DNA from: Corynebacterium sp. J010B-136
GTDB taxonomy: Bacteria > Actinomycetota > Actinomycetes > Mycobacteriales > Mycobacteriaceae
Reading direction: 5' to 3'
DNA: 64,000 nucleotides
Assembly (NCBI RefSeq): GCF_002967075.1
Contig: NZ_PUGE01000002.1
Span: forward strand, 62,001 to 126,000
The position numbers were made by a program, and so were the translations under genes. Numbering within the stretch: the first letter of the stretch is position 1; each line of letters opens with the position of its first letter. The notes beneath the pieces were generated by a model. That model saw only the letters and a list, made by a program, of their open reading frames with translations. It had not been told where the DNA came from and did not search any database. Positions 26,854 to 35,852 of the stretch are shown one piece after another.

Positions 26854-29223
26854 TTAAACCTTGACGGTTTCGGATTCTGCTTTTTGCAGCTCTGCCTCAT
26901 GCTCGGTAAGGGCTGTGCCTTCGATATCCATGTTTGGCAGAATCTTATCCAGCCACTTCGGCAGCCACCACGCTTTATCGCCGAGTAGGAACATGGTTGC
27001 CGGGATGATCAGCATGCGGACGATGAAGGCATCGAAGGCCACGCCTACCGCGAGGGCAAAGCCCATGGTGCGGATGAAGGGTTCATCGATAAGCATGAAG
27101 GCGGCGAACACCGAAATCATGATCAAGGCTGCCGCGGTCACTACGCGGGCACCGTGCTTGAAACCATTGGAGGTGGCGTTGCCGGCGGTCTTGCCGTGCA
27201 CGAAACCTTCGCGCATGCGGGTAACCAGGAAGACTTGGTAGTCCATCGCGAGACCGAAAGTCAGGCCGATCAACATGATTGGCAGGAAGGACAGCAGCGG
27301 CTGTGTATCGGAGATGATGCCGAACATACCTTCCTGGAAGATGCCGACAGTCACGCCGAAAGCAGCAGCCATCGACAACGCGAAACCACCCGCGGCAATC
27401 AACGGTACCCAGATGGAGCGGAAGACCAAGAGCAAAACAATGAACGCGAGAACCAAGACAATCGCGATGTACGGAACCAGAACGTCATTAAGGCGCTCGG
27501 AGATGTCATCGAAGATTGGGGTAATACCGGTGATGCCGTAAGTACCACCGGTGTTGTCGGTGAATTCTGCCTGATGCGAACGCAGCGCTTCAAGAGTCTG
27601 CGTGGTTTCTTCATCAGTTGCACCCGTGGTTGGGGTGATCATGACCTGAGCTGCATCCATGTTGTCGGTCATGGCAACAACTTGTGCGTTGACGACACCG
27701 TCGGTGGTCTGGAAATCGGTGAGGATTTCCTGGATAGCTGGCATGCGGTCTTGCTCTGCGACTTCGGCGACGTCGACGAAGGCCACCATTGGGGCATTGC
27801 GGCCAGGGCCAAAGGCTTCATCAATCATGTCGTAGGACTCGCGCTGGCTAGTGCCTTCGGCAGACATGCCGTCCGTGGGCATCGCCAAGCGCATCTGCGC
27901 AGCTGGAATAGCAGCGATACCTAAGATGAGGACACCGGCAATCAGGGAAACGACGGGGTGCTTGCGAATCTGGCGCACCCACTGCAAACCAACGGTGGGC
28001 TTTTCATCTTCTGGGTCCGGAACCTTCGGTCCTGGCACCCGGCCTGCGAAGATATTGGTGCCCAAAAGACCCAGCAGGCCAGGAATGAAGGTCAGCGCCA
28101 CGAGCACGGCGATGGCCACGGTGGCAGCAGCGGCGATAGCCATGGTGGACAGGAATGGAATGCCGATAATTGTCAGCGCCGCGAGCGCGATAACCACAGT
28201 GATACCAGCAAAGACAACAGAGGAACCAGCTGTACCGGTAGCCATGCCCATCGCATGCGCACGGGTTTCCTTATCCATCTTCTTGAGCTCTGCCGCGAAT
28301 TCCTTCGGGCTTAAGTCATTAAGGCCAGAGCTGGTAATGAGCTGGTTGCGGAAACGTGCGACGATAAACAGCGCGTAGTCAATGCCCACGGCCAGGCCAA
28401 TCATGGACGCCAGCATTGGTGTCATTTCAGCCACGGAGTCGGTGAACACGGTGGACAGCTGCACGCCGAGCAGGCCAACGCCCACGCCGATGACAGCAGA
28501 AATCAGCGGCATGCCTGCTGCGACCATGGAACCAAAGGTAATGAGCAGGACGACGCCAGCGACGATGAGACCGATGATCTCCGCGGACATATCCAGGCCT
28601 TCACTCATGGTGGAGAAAGCATTACCGGAGTACTTCGCGGTGAAATCACCTTCGTCAAAGTTGTTGACGAGCTCAGTGATTGCCTCACGGTCTTCGGCAG
28701 GGATGTCGGTAACACCCTCGGCGTCGAAGGTGACCGTGATGGTGCCGGTGCGCTCATCTTCTGACAGAGGAGACAGCGCCTGGATGTTGGCATCGATTTT
28801 CTCTTGCGGCATGCCCTGGGCGGCCATTTGCTCACCCATTTGTTGCTGCATGCCCATTGACGCCATCACAGGATTGACAATGGCGTCCTGGTCAGCCAAA
28901 ACGCCAGTGGCCTTCAGACCATTAACGAAAGCATCAACTTCCGCCATGACCTGTGGGTCAGTAAGCGTTTTACCTTCAGGGGCCTGGATGACAATGGTGC
29001 CTGATGGATCCGACATGTAGTCAGAGTCATCACCAAAACGCTCCGCCATCTCTTCTTGAGTGGTGGTGGAGTCCATCGGCGGCATAGCAAACGATGGGTT
29101 GGCCGGTTTGGCGAACTGCGTGGCCAGCCCGCCCATGGCAACTAGCAGGATGATCCAGAACGCGAGAAACGGCCACACTTTGGTGTATGACCAGCGTCCT
29201 AGTCGATATAAGACCTTCGACAT
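26854..29223 (-). CDS. MmpL/RND family membrane transporter
   Basis: 789 residues. One N-terminal helix is followed by a large extracytoplasmic domain (about 35-205) and a five-helix block with the GLAVGIDYALFIVARFRN segment (about 275-292). A second extracytoplasmic domain follows (about 430-560), then a final block with GLTFGLAMDYQVFLVTRMREGF (about 675). These D-Y segments carry the proton-relay Asp-Tyr pairs of MmpL proteins. Substrates in relatives are mycolate or other lipids, or drugs. Linkage to tetR suggests inducible export. AAAG-type Shine-Dalgarno weakly visible. Confidence 0.9.
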   Translation of the reverse strand: MSKVLYRLGRWSYTKVWPFLAFWIILLVAMGGLATQFAKPANPSFAMPPMDSTTTQEEMAERFGDDSDYMSDPSGTIVIQAPEGKTLTDPQVMAEVDAFVNGLKATGVLADQDAIVNPVMASMGMQQQMGEQMAAQGMPQEKIDANIQALSPLSEDERTGTITVTFDAEGVTDIPAEDREAITELVNNFDEGDFTAKYSGNAFSTMSEGLDMSAEIIGLIVAGVVLLITFGSMVAAGMPLISAVIGVGVGLLGVQLSTVFTDSVAEMTPMLASMIGLAVGIDYALFIVARFRNQLITSSGLNDLSPKEFAAELKKMDKETRAHAMGMATGTAGSSVVFAGITVVIALAALTIIGIPFLSTMAIAAAATVAIAVLVALTFIPGLLGLLGTNIFAGRVPGPKVPDPEDEKPTVGLQWVRQIRKHPVVSLIAGVLILGIAAIPAAQMRLAMPTDGMSAEGTSQRESYDMIDEAFGPGRNAPMVAFVDVAEVAEQDRMPAIQEILTDFQTTDGVVNAQVVAMTDNMDAAQVMITPTTGATDEETTQTLEALRSHQAEFTDNTGGTYGITGITPIFDDISERLNDVLVPYIAIVLVLAFIVLLLVFRSIWVPLIAAGGFALSMAAAFGVTVGIFQEGMFGIISDTQPLLSFLPIMLIGLTFGLAMDYQVFLVTRMREGFVHGKTAGNATSNGFKHGARVVTAAALIMISVFAAFMLIDEPFIRTMGFALAVGVAFDAFIVRMLIIPATMFLLGDKAWWLPKWLDKILPNMDIEGTALTEHEAELQKAESETVKV

Positions 29224-29274
29224 AGTCCAGCTTTCTTTAGTTAGCTTCGAAACATTTCAAACATTGCACAGTGT

Positions 29275-29288
29275 ATGCAAGTTTGCAT
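29275..29288. promoter_or_regulatory. Palindromic operator candidate upstream of mmpL-tetR
   Basis: ATGCAAGTTTGCAT consists of perfect 6-bp arms with a 2-nt spacer, about 50 nt before the mmpL start and overlapping a plausible minus-strand -35 (TTGCAT). It is a candidate site for the TetR encoded in the operon. Confidence 0.45.
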
Positions 29289-29401
29289 GCCGAGTGCAAT
29301 TAGCTGTGCAGAGCACACTTTCGCCACTTTTTGTGATGGGATTCTCCCTATTCTTCGGTGCTGCTATGAGGTGCAATTACGCCGGCCGCCGCGCGCGTCG
29401 G

Positions 29402-29407
29402 TAGACT
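29402..29407 (+). promoter_or_regulatory. -10 element (TAGACT), leaderless type
   Basis: TAGACT ends 7 nt before ATG 29415. Confidence 0.55.
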
Positions 29408-29414
29408 AACCGGC

Positions 29415-30071
29415 ATGTTCAACGCCGTCACCTTCGCTTTGATGGATTCCATTAATGCCTTACTGATCGGCGTGGTGGTTGCGCTCGGCGTGATGCTGCC
29501 GCGCGGTAAATATAAAAAGATCACCCCGCTGCTCATCGCCGGTGACTGGTTCGGGGTCTTTGTGCTCGCAGTGCTGTCGATGTTCATCTTTGACAGCCTG
29601 CGGCAGTACGTTAATGCTTTTCTTGATTCCCCGCTGTTGGGAATCCTGCTGATAATTCTTGGCCTTGCTGGCATCGTGATGTCGTGGCGCTCACGCCCTG
29701 GCGAATCAAATGCCTTGGTGGACAAGATTCTAAAACCACTGCAAACGCCTACACCATTGACTTTTCTCACCGGTTTTATCCTGGGCCTTGCCCAATCTGT
29801 AACGTCTGGGCCTTTCTTCGCGGGCCTTTTGCACTTAGTAGCCGGCGGTTTTAATGCCTGGGTGCGCTACGGCGGATTGGTTATCTACGCCAGCCTGGCG
29901 TTGTCTTTGCCTATTTTGGTGGCGGTATTCATCGGATTTGTGCGCACCAATCCGCAATCGCCAGCGGGGCAGCTTTTTGCCCGCGCGCAGGAGAACAAGG
30001 ACCAAGTTTCCAAAATCGGTGGTTACTTGGTCGGCATTGTGTTGATTATTATGGGCGTGCTTAACCTCTAA
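29415..30071 (+). CDS. Polytopic membrane protein of LysE/GAP-like architecture
   Basis: 218 residues with about six hydrophobic helices in two groups of three, split by a polar basic segment (RPGESNALVDKILKP) near residues 92-110. The opening FALMDSINALLIGVVVALGVML and the second-half GLAQSVTSGPFFAG are reminiscent of the LysE superfamily and mycobacterial GAP (glycolipid addressing) proteins, which sit near mmpL genes. I cannot assign it with certainty. Diverges from mmpL across a 190-nt region. Confidence 0.7.
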   Translation: MFNAVTFALMDSINALLIGVVVALGVMLPRGKYKKITPLLIAGDWFGVFVLAVLSMFIFDSLRQYVNAFLDSPLLGILLIILGLAGIVMSWRSRPGESNALVDKILKPLQTPTPLTFLTGFILGLAQSVTSGPFFAGLLHLVAGGFNAWVRYGGLVIYASLALSLPILVAVFIGFVRTNPQSPAGQLFARAQENKDQVSKIGGYLVGIVLIIMGVLNL

Positions 30072-30083
30072 TTAGCTAAGTAT

Positions 30084-30635
30084 TTAGCTAAAGCGCACGT
30101 CATCTAAGCTCAGCGCTTGGGAGATATCCGCCTGCTTTTGGGAATAGTCCACGTATTTTGCAGCATGCGGAATAAAGGCGGCAGATTCTTCCTTGCTCAG
30201 TTCCCGGCGGACCTTCGCCGGAACACCGGCAGCTAAGCTGCCTGCTGGAATCTCTTGTCCTTCGAGAACCAAAGCGCCACCGGCAATCAAAGAGCCCGCG
30301 CCCACCCGTGAGTGCGACAGTAACGCTGCGTGCATGCCGATAAGCGATCCGGCCTCGACATAAGCCCCATGTACCAAAGCCATGTGCCCGATGGTGACAT
30401 CTTCTTCTAGCGTTGCCGGCGCATCGGCATCGCAGTGAAAGACCGAATTATCTTGAATATTGCTGCGCGCGCCAATGGTGATCTTGTTGGTATCTCCGCG
30501 CAGGACCACGTTATAAAACACTGAGGCATCAGGGCCGATTTCGACATCCCCGATGATCGTGGCATTCGGGGCAATCCACGCACTGGCATGAATTCTTGGC
30601 ACTTTACCTTCAAACGGCAAAATCAATGGTGACAT
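30084..30635 (-). CDS. Gamma-class carbonic anhydrase-like protein (left-handed beta-helix)
   Basis: 183 residues of hexapeptide repeats (for example ATIIGDVEIGPDASVFYNVVLRG). Metal-ligand histidines are in place: VFHCD (about 81) and GHMALVHGA (about 104 and 109). Conserved RGD...N and QDN motifs match the CaiE/PaaY/YrdA group. Zinc- or iron-dependent CO2 hydration is possible, though many relatives are inactive. The segment GMHAALLSHS has an extra His and differs from the usual GMGA. Last of three minus-strand genes spaced 15 and 29 nt apart. Confidence 0.9.
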   Translation of the reverse strand: MSPLILPFEGKVPRIHASAWIAPNATIIGDVEIGPDASVFYNVVLRGDTNKITIGARSNIQDNSVFHCDADAPATLEEDVTIGHMALVHGAYVEAGSLIGMHAALLSHSRVGAGSLIAGGALVLEGQEIPAGSLAAGVPAKVRRELSKEESAAFIPHAAKYVDYSQKQADISQALSLDDVRFS

Positions 30636-30664
30636 GGCGCGACTCCTTGTCCTTGGGTGGGTGG

Positions 30665-31036
30665 TTATTGGATAACCGCGAACGCGATTTGCGGGTTAAT
30701 CTCATAATCGCCCGGGGTACTGGTGAGTTTATCCGCCGTGGTGGAACTTAACGGTAAAATCCAGCCCTTTTTTGGGTCCTTGACTGGCAGTACATTGCGA
30801 TCGGTAGGCACAAAAATCACCGTCGTTGTATCTGTTGCCAGCGCGGCGGGCGTGGGAGACCGGGCAATCTCTAGGACCTTTTCAACGTCAGCAGCATGCA
30901 GCTCAATGATGACCATTGCTTCCGCGGTAAAGACCTCTAGATGCTTAACCGAATGGGTAGAAATATCACCAGAGGCCTTGGTGAGCTTCGGGCCCGTATT
31001 GCCGGTGATTTTATCCCACAGATCTTTTATTCCCAT
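30665..31036 (-). CDS. Hypothetical protein
   Basis: 123 residues, soluble, no signal peptide. Begins GIKDLWDKITGNTG; a central AEAMVIIELHAADVEKVLEIA looks alpha/beta. Family not recognised. It sits 29 nt upstream of the carbonic anhydrase-like gene and 15 nt downstream of another small gene, so all three are probably co-transcribed. Confidence 0.65.
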   Translation of the reverse strand: MGIKDLWDKITGNTGPKLTKASGDISTHSVKHLEVFTAEAMVIIELHAADVEKVLEIARSPTPAALATDTTTVIFVPTDRNVLPVKDPKKGWILPLSSTTADKLTSTPGDYEINPQIAFAVIQ

Positions 31037-31051
31037 ACTGGATAAGGATAG

Positions 31052-31471
31052 TTATCCATCTGCGAAATTATGTCGCACGGTTGTGGTGCGCCGCGTCGTA
31101 GCATCGAAGTAGACAGAGAATCCAGACGCAAAAGTTGCTTCAATTGCTTCTTCGCGCCGTTTGGTCACCGTGACACTGAGAAAATCGAAAAAGCTATCAA
31201 AGCGTGGATACATCGCCATGTGTACCGCGCCATCGCGGCGGCCAAGCCCAAGAGCGATGGACACTTCGGCCGCGCCAATATTCTTAGCTTTGTAGACCGG
31301 GTCCGCGTCCAGGGCAAAAGCAAAGCCGGAGCGAACCATCTTCCCAGTCATCACATCAAAGATTGAGAAATTATCACGGGACATCTTCTCAGCGATGACT
31401 GGGGCAAGGTCAGTGGGGTTTATTGGGTCTTGTGGGGTGGGGAAAGCAGATGAAATTATAGGATGCGCCAT
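31052..31471 (-). CDS. Hypothetical protein
   Basis: 139 residues from ATG 31471 (a GTG at 31495 adds eight residues; no Shine-Dalgarno before either). Mixed alpha/beta, with MARSGF-like MVRSGFAFALDAD and VSIALGLGRRDGAVHMAMYPRF. Family not recognised. It heads the three-gene unit with the gamma carbonic anhydrase and diverges from the patatin gene. Confidence 0.65.
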   Translation of the reverse strand: MAHPIISSAFPTPQDPINPTDLAPVIAEKMSRDNFSIFDVMTGKMVRSGFAFALDADPVYKAKNIGAAEVSIALGLGRRDGAVHMAMYPRFDSFFDFLSVTVTKRREEAIEATFASGFSVYFDATTRRTTTVRHNFADG

Positions 31472-31526
31472 ATACTTATTTGTAACACAGCTCACACTTG
31501 CTGGCTAGGGGGAGGCATAAAAGCGG

Positions 31527-31532
31527 TAGACT
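31527..31532 (+). promoter_or_regulatory. -10 element (TAGACT) of the patatin gene, leaderless type
   Basis: TAGACT ends 8 nt before the tandem ATG ATG at 31541/31544. Confidence 0.55.
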
Positions 31533-31540
31533 AGGCGGGT

Positions 31541-32467
31541 ATGATGTCCCAGCCGCAGCCTTTCGATGCCTCCTTAAACGACCTAGCTAGTGAAGGGATC
31601 AACGCTCATGACACAGCGTTGATTTTTGAAGGCGGCGGGATGCGCAATTCCTATACCGCGGCGTGTGTGAAGAAGCTGATCGATAACGGCGTGGAGTTTG
31701 GTTGGGTTGGCGGGGTATCCGCTGGCGCATCGCACGCGGTGAATTTCTTATCGCTTGATAGCTTTCGCGCAGTGGAAAGCTTCGTGGATTTTGCGAAGAA
31801 CCCTAGCTTCGGCGGGTTGAGCTCCATGTTGCGTGGCACTGGTTATTTCAATGCTGAGTTCATTTATGAAAAGGCCGCGGATCAAGATCTGCCTTTTGAT
31901 TTTGAAACCTTCTCCAGCAACCCCACGCCACTTAATCTCTCTGCCGTTAATGCTCTGACAGGGGAGACCGTCGTCTGGACGCGCGATGATATTAACCAAG
32001 TAGAAGACCTTTTGGTGCGCGTGCGGGCATCCTCCACGCTGCCGTTGATTATGCCGATGCGCCATATCGATGGCGTGCCGTTTGTGGATGGCGCGATGGG
32101 GGATTCCGGCGGCATTGTTATTGAAGAAGCTGAAAAGGCGGGCTTTGAGAAATTCCTCTTCGTCGGCACTAAACCGCGAGGATTCGTGCGCCCGGAGGTA
32201 AAGCGTAAGGCCGGTATGCGCGGATTCTTCCGCAAGTATCCGAGCGTTGCCGAAGCCATGATTTCACGTCCGGCCAAATACAATGCCTCTAAGCAACGTC
32301 TGTTGGAGCTCGAGCAGGAAGGCCGCGCCCAGCTGTTCTTTCCTGAAGATATGCAGATATCCTCTACCGAGCGCAATGTGATGAAGCTGCGCGCCAATTA
32401 CCAAGCCGGCAAGCAACAAATGTATTCCGAGTGGCCGTCCTGGAAGAAGTTTTTAGAAAACAACTAG
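31541..32467 (+). CDS. Patatin-like phospholipase
   Basis: 308 residues. Oxyanion-hole motif EGGGMRN (about 30-36), nucleophile elbow GVSAGA with the Ser (about 59-64) and a catalytic Asp in VDGAMGDSGG (about 182) complete the Ser-Asp dyad. Resembles the YjjU branch of bacterial patatins, presumed cytosolic lipid acyl hydrolases. No signal peptide. Ends in a Lys/Trp-rich tail. It is a single-gene unit closed by a hairpin terminator. Confidence 0.9.
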   Translation: MMSQPQPFDASLNDLASEGINAHDTALIFEGGGMRNSYTAACVKKLIDNGVEFGWVGGVSAGASHAVNFLSLDSFRAVESFVDFAKNPSFGGLSSMLRGTGYFNAEFIYEKAADQDLPFDFETFSSNPTPLNLSAVNALTGETVVWTRDDINQVEDLLVRVRASSTLPLIMPMRHIDGVPFVDGAMGDSGGIVIEEAEKAGFEKFLFVGTKPRGFVRPEVKRKAGMRGFFRKYPSVAEAMISRPAKYNASKQRLLELEQEGRAQLFFPEDMQISSTERNVMKLRANYQAGKQQMYSEWPSWKKFLENN

Positions 32468-32494
32468 CGCGTCTACATTTCATAGTTCCACGCT

Positions 32495-32531
32495 AATAAA
32501 GCCACGCGCGCAAAAGCGGGCGTGGCTTTAT
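32495..32531. terminator. Terminator between patatin and the Trp-Asp peptide gene
   Basis: AATAAAGCCACGC / GCGTGGCTTTAT stem around a GC-rich loop between convergent genes; can work on both strands. Confidence 0.8.
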
Positions 32532-32574
32532 CGAGAGGTCTTAGCTGCGGGATTATCTGCGAGGTACTGCGGGT

Positions 32575-32763
32575 TTAGTCGTCCCAGTCGTCATCATCCC
32601 AATCGTCGTCCCAGTCGTCGTCATCGTCATCCCACAGGTCGTCCCAATCATCGATGAGGTCAGAGATGATAGGGATGTTCGGAATGGATGAGGCTGGGGC
32701 AACCCCGCCTGCGAAGCCGGTGATCGCGGCGAGAATCGACGCGATGATTGCTTGAATGTTCAT
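32575..32763 (-). CDS. Small peptide with Trp-Asp repeat tail (62 residues)
   Basis: A strong Shine-Dalgarno (GAGGAGAG, about 6 nt before ATG) supports translation. Residues 3-22 are hydrophobic (IQAIIASILAAITGFAGGVA), then a short Pro/Ile linker. The last 25 residues are almost only Asp and Trp in WDD, WDDD and WDDDD blocks (five Trp). No Cys or Lys in the whole peptide. The family is unknown. The size, lack of a normal signal cleavage site and amphipathic/acidic nature recall the short porins (PorA/PorH) of the mycolate outer membrane, but there is no sequence match. Confidence 0.7.
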   Translation of the reverse strand: MNIQAIIASILAAITGFAGGVAPASSIPNIPIISDLIDDWDDLWDDDDDDWDDDWDDDDWDD

Positions 32764-33074
32764 TGAAGCTCTCCTCTTAATCTGGGCATCGTTTCTACTC
32801 TTGTTGGAAACGATGTGCTGTGAATCCGGTGGTGTAGCTAGGGCTTTTGGCTACAAAAGGAACTATATGATTTCCGGAATGCCAAAGGCAGAGCTTCAAG
32901 CGTCATTTTCGTTATTGTCGCAGGTCAACACCGCATTAAAGTTCCTTAATGTTGCGGTTTGAGGTCCGAATTTCCACCGGTTTCACCAAAAGTTTTTTAG
33001 GTAGGGTTGTCTTCATTGCCAACTATCCCTGAGCAGGGGAGAAGACAGGAAGAAGACAGGGAGAAGCCGGGGAA

Positions 33075-33347
33075 ATGAAAACGCGAAAGAAATTATCATC
33101 CAGACAACTGCTGATTATCGTGGCGCTCGGTATCGCCCTAGCATGCCTAGCCGGTGTGCTTAATGGCGTTTACACCTTGGGGCAATTGGCCAGTGATACC
33201 GATGTTGTTGCAGCGAGTCTGGTCGCTTCCAAAGTCGAGCGCGCTGAACTCTACGGATATACCGCGGTGGCGTGCATAATGCTGTCGCTGATTCTGCTCT
33301 TCGTAGAGATGAAAAGATCAGCAGCGACAGCAACTTCGACTGATTAG
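33075..33347 (+). CDS. Small two-helix membrane protein
   Basis: 90 residues: basic N-terminus, helix 1 (about 12-34), a polar loop with SKVERAELYGY, helix 2 (about 63-82) and a short tail. A purine-rich leader (GGGAGAAG) precedes the ATG and contains three near-copies of an 11-nt unit. Unknown function. Its stop overlaps the prfC stop by 3-4 nt in a convergent arrangement. Confidence 0.65.
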   Translation: MKTRKKLSSRQLLIIVALGIALACLAGVLNGVYTLGQLASDTDVVAASLVASKVERAELYGYTAVACIMLSLILLFVEMKRSAATATSTD

Positions 33348-34975
33348 TCGGCAACGAGGGTTTCGATAGTGAGCTCAGGGTGCTCTTTTTCAATAAAGGC
33401 GAGCTTCCACTTGTCACCGAAGAGGGCGATGATTTCGCCGTCGTCGCGCGTGAAGATTTCCACGCCGCGCTGGCGTCCCAGCTCAGGTGCGGATTCAGCG
33501 TCGGTGCGGCGGGCAACCGAGTAAGGAATCGGCTCGGTGACGGTCTCCACGTTGTATTCCAGTTCCATGCGCGCCTGCATGACCTCGAACTGCATTGGAC
33601 CAACGGCGGCCATGACTGGTGCGGCATCGCCACGCAAGTCGTTGCGCAGAATCTGCACAACACCTTCGGCAGACAGCTGTTCCAAGCCCTTGCGGAAAGC
33701 CTTGTACTTGCCCAAAGACTTTGCACGCAGGATGCGGAAGACCTCCGGCGCGAACTGTGGCATGGGTGCAAACTGCACCTTCTTGCCCGCGTAAATGGTG
33801 TCACCAGGTGCCAAAGCACCAGCGTTGACCAGACCAACAATGTCACCGGGGTAAGCCACATCAACGGTATCGCGGTTGCGGCCAAAAACGGTCAGCGCAT
33901 ACTTGGTGGAGAATGAGCGGCCAGACTGTGCGTGGTTGACCTGCATGCCACGCTCAAATTCACCAGAGACCACGCGCATAAATGCCAAGTTATCGCGGTG
34001 CTTGCGGTCCATGCCCGCCTGTACCTTGAAAACCACGCCGGCGAAATCATCAGTAACCTCGCGGACCTCATCAATCGCGGTAGTAGAGGTCTCAATCGCC
34101 TTGGCGTCGGAATCACGGGAACGCGGTGCAGGTGCAATCTCACACAGGGTGTCCAGAATCTGGTGCACGCCAAAGTTCAGCATGGCGGAGGCGAAAATCA
34201 GTGGGGAAGTTACACACTGCTCAAACAATTCCTGGTCATGCACAGCGCCATCGGCAGCAAGCAATTCTGCTTCTTCGACGGCAGTATCCCAGAGCTCTTC
34301 TTCCTTCGCTGCAGCATCGGAAGGGGAGAAGTGCTCTTCTGGCGCGATGGTAGAACCACCGGCGGTGCGGATGAAGTGGATGTAATTATCAGCTTCGCCG
34401 TCATCGTTGATATGTGCCAGACCGCGGAAATCGCCCGCAATACCCACGGGCCAGTACAACGGAGTAGGTTGCAGCTCGATTTCGTTAACGATTTCATCGA
34501 CAAGCTCTAAAGGCTCCCGGCCCACGCGGTCCCACTTGTTAACCACCGTGACAATCGGCAAACCGCGCGCCTTACACACGCGGAACAGCTTCAGGGTCTG
34601 TGGCTCGAGGCCCTTGGCGGCATCGATAAGCATGACTGCGGCATCAACAGCCGTGAGCACGCGGTAGGTATCTTCAGAAAAATCCGCGTGACCTGGGGTA
34701 TCAACCAGGTTGATCATGTACGGCTCGCCCTCATGACCCTCCGGGGCATATTCAAACTGCAGTGCAGAAGAAGCTACGGAAATACCGCGGTCTTTTTCCA
34801 TCTCCATCCAGTCAGAGACAGTAGCCTTGCGCCCAGCCTTGCCGTGGACTGCGCCAGCTTCATTAATAACGTGCGCATGCAGCGCCAATGCCTCAGTCAA
34901 CGTGGACTTACCAGCGTCCGGGTGGGCAATGACGGCAAACGTACGGCGGCGCGCAGCCTCAGCAGCAATACTCAT
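33344..34975 (-). CDS. prfC: Peptide chain release factor 3
   Basis: GTPase that recycles RF1/RF2 from the ribosome after termination. 543 residues. G1 AHPDAGKST (17-25), KDRGISV switch I (about 61), G3 DTPGHADF (about 91-98) and G4 NKWD (about 146) are all intact. The RF3-specific domains II and III follow (GDxPYAVARR-like IPYSVARR near residue 482). Start ATG 34975 is 8 nt after a TAGACT -10 element that overlaps the stop of the upstream SDR gene. Confidence 0.96.
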   Translation of the reverse strand: MSIAAEAARRRTFAVIAHPDAGKSTLTEALALHAHVINEAGAVHGKAGRKATVSDWMEMEKDRGISVASSALQFEYAPEGHEGEPYMINLVDTPGHADFSEDTYRVLTAVDAAVMLIDAAKGLEPQTLKLFRVCKARGLPIVTVVNKWDRVGREPLELVDEIVNEIELQPTPLYWPVGIAGDFRGLAHINDDGEADNYIHFIRTAGGSTIAPEEHFSPSDAAAKEEELWDTAVEEAELLAADGAVHDQELFEQCVTSPLIFASAMLNFGVHQILDTLCEIAPAPRSRDSDAKAIETSTTAIDEVREVTDDFAGVVFKVQAGMDRKHRDNLAFMRVVSGEFERGMQVNHAQSGRSFSTKYALTVFGRNRDTVDVAYPGDIVGLVNAGALAPGDTIYAGKKVQFAPMPQFAPEVFRILRAKSLGKYKAFRKGLEQLSAEGVVQILRNDLRGDAAPVMAAVGPMQFEVMQARMELEYNVETVTEPIPYSVARRTDAESAPELGRQRGVEIFTRDDGEIIALFGDKWKLAFIEKEHPELTIETLVAD

Positions 34976-34981
34976 GTTTGC

Positions 34982-35806
34982 TTAGTCTAGTGATACATCC
35001 AGCTGCAGCCCTAACTGGTTAAAGACCTCGTGTGCCAGCTCACGCTCTTGGTCACGAGAACGGGTGCGGGAAGGCTGATAAGGCTTGAGATAAAACTCGC
35101 CCGATTGGTAGTGCACACCACGCACGCCGGTAAGAAAATGCACCAGCCGTTCAGCGCCCTGAGACGGTGTGCCCATCTGGGAGGAAGCCGGACGGAAATT
35201 ATAGAACCTGCCCATCAGCGAGCTCGAAGATTTGGAAAAGTTCGTGGACAGCACACCAGGGTGAAAGGCTACCGAGTTGAAGTCGTGGGCATGCAAGAAG
35301 CGCGTGAGTAGGACGTCGCCGTATTTGGCATTGCCATAAGAACGCAGCGGGGAGAACTTTTCAAAAGTATTCGGGTCCTCGGCATCGAAGCGGGCAAAGA
35401 GATTCGCTGCGATAGAAGAAGTATTAACCACCACGGATTCCGGACCGCGAAGTTGGTCTTTGAGCAAAGCCGTGAGCAAAAATGGTGCCACGACGTTGAC
35501 CTGCCAGGTGCGCTCAAAGCCATCGACGGTGCGCACGGCAGTATCAAAAAGCCCGCCGGCATTATTGGCCAGACCGCGAATTGGACCGAGTTGCGAAAGC
35601 TCCTCGGCTAGTGCGCGGACCTGGTCTAATTCGGAGAAATCTGCGGTGAAATAATCGGTGCCGAGCTCGCGGCCGACGGCGCGAGTCTTTTCCGGATTAC
35701 GTCCGACGACAACCACGCGATCGTCAGGGCGGGTGGCGTGCAAGAGGCGAGCCGCTGCTGCACCTACGCCATCGGAGGCGCCAGTAATGACATAAGTTTC
35801 AGACAT
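34982..35806 (-). CDS. Short-chain dehydrogenase/reductase
   Basis: 274 residues. Cofactor loop TGASDGVG (8-15), NNAGG (about 83), catalytic Ser in NTSSIA (about 132) and YGNAK (about 158-162) are present, with an Arg in VVGRN suggesting NADP preference. The HPGVLSTNF segment after the active site resembles retinol dehydrogenase/WWOX-like SDRs. Substrate unknown. Lies directly upstream of prfC. Confidence 0.9.
   Translation of the reverse strand: MSETYVITGASDGVGAAAARLLHATRPDDRVVVVGRNPEKTRAVGRELGTDYFTADFSELDQVRALAEELSQLGPIRGLANNAGGLFDTAVRTVDGFERTWQVNVVAPFLLTALLKDQLRGPESVVVNTSSIAANLFARFDAEDPNTFEKFSPLRSYGNAKYGDVLLTRFLHAHDFNSVAFHPGVLSTNFSKSSSSLMGRFYNFRPASSQMGTPSQGAERLVHFLTGVRGVHYQSGEFYLKPYQPSRTRSRDQERELAHEVFNQLGLQLDVSLD
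34984..34989 (-). promoter_or_regulatory. -10 element (TAGACT) of prfC, leaderless type
   Basis: On the minus strand TAGACT ends 8 nt before the prfC ATG and includes the TAG stop of the upstream SDR gene. Confidence 0.55.
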
Positions 35807-35852
35807 GAGTCAGAGAATAAAGACTTCGGCCGGTTGGGCAATGGAAGTCTGC

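Noticed and set aside
26854..29223. Calling the MmpL protein a dedicated sulfoquinovosyl-lipid exporter by analogy with MmpL8
   Set aside because: Mycobacterial sulfolipid-1 is a sulfated trehalose lipid, unrelated to sulfoquinovose, and nothing in the sequence shows the substrate.
32756..32962. 68-codon plus-strand open frame with hydrophobic start
   Set aside because: It overlaps the well-supported Trp-Asp peptide start region and has no ribosome-binding site or family resemblance.
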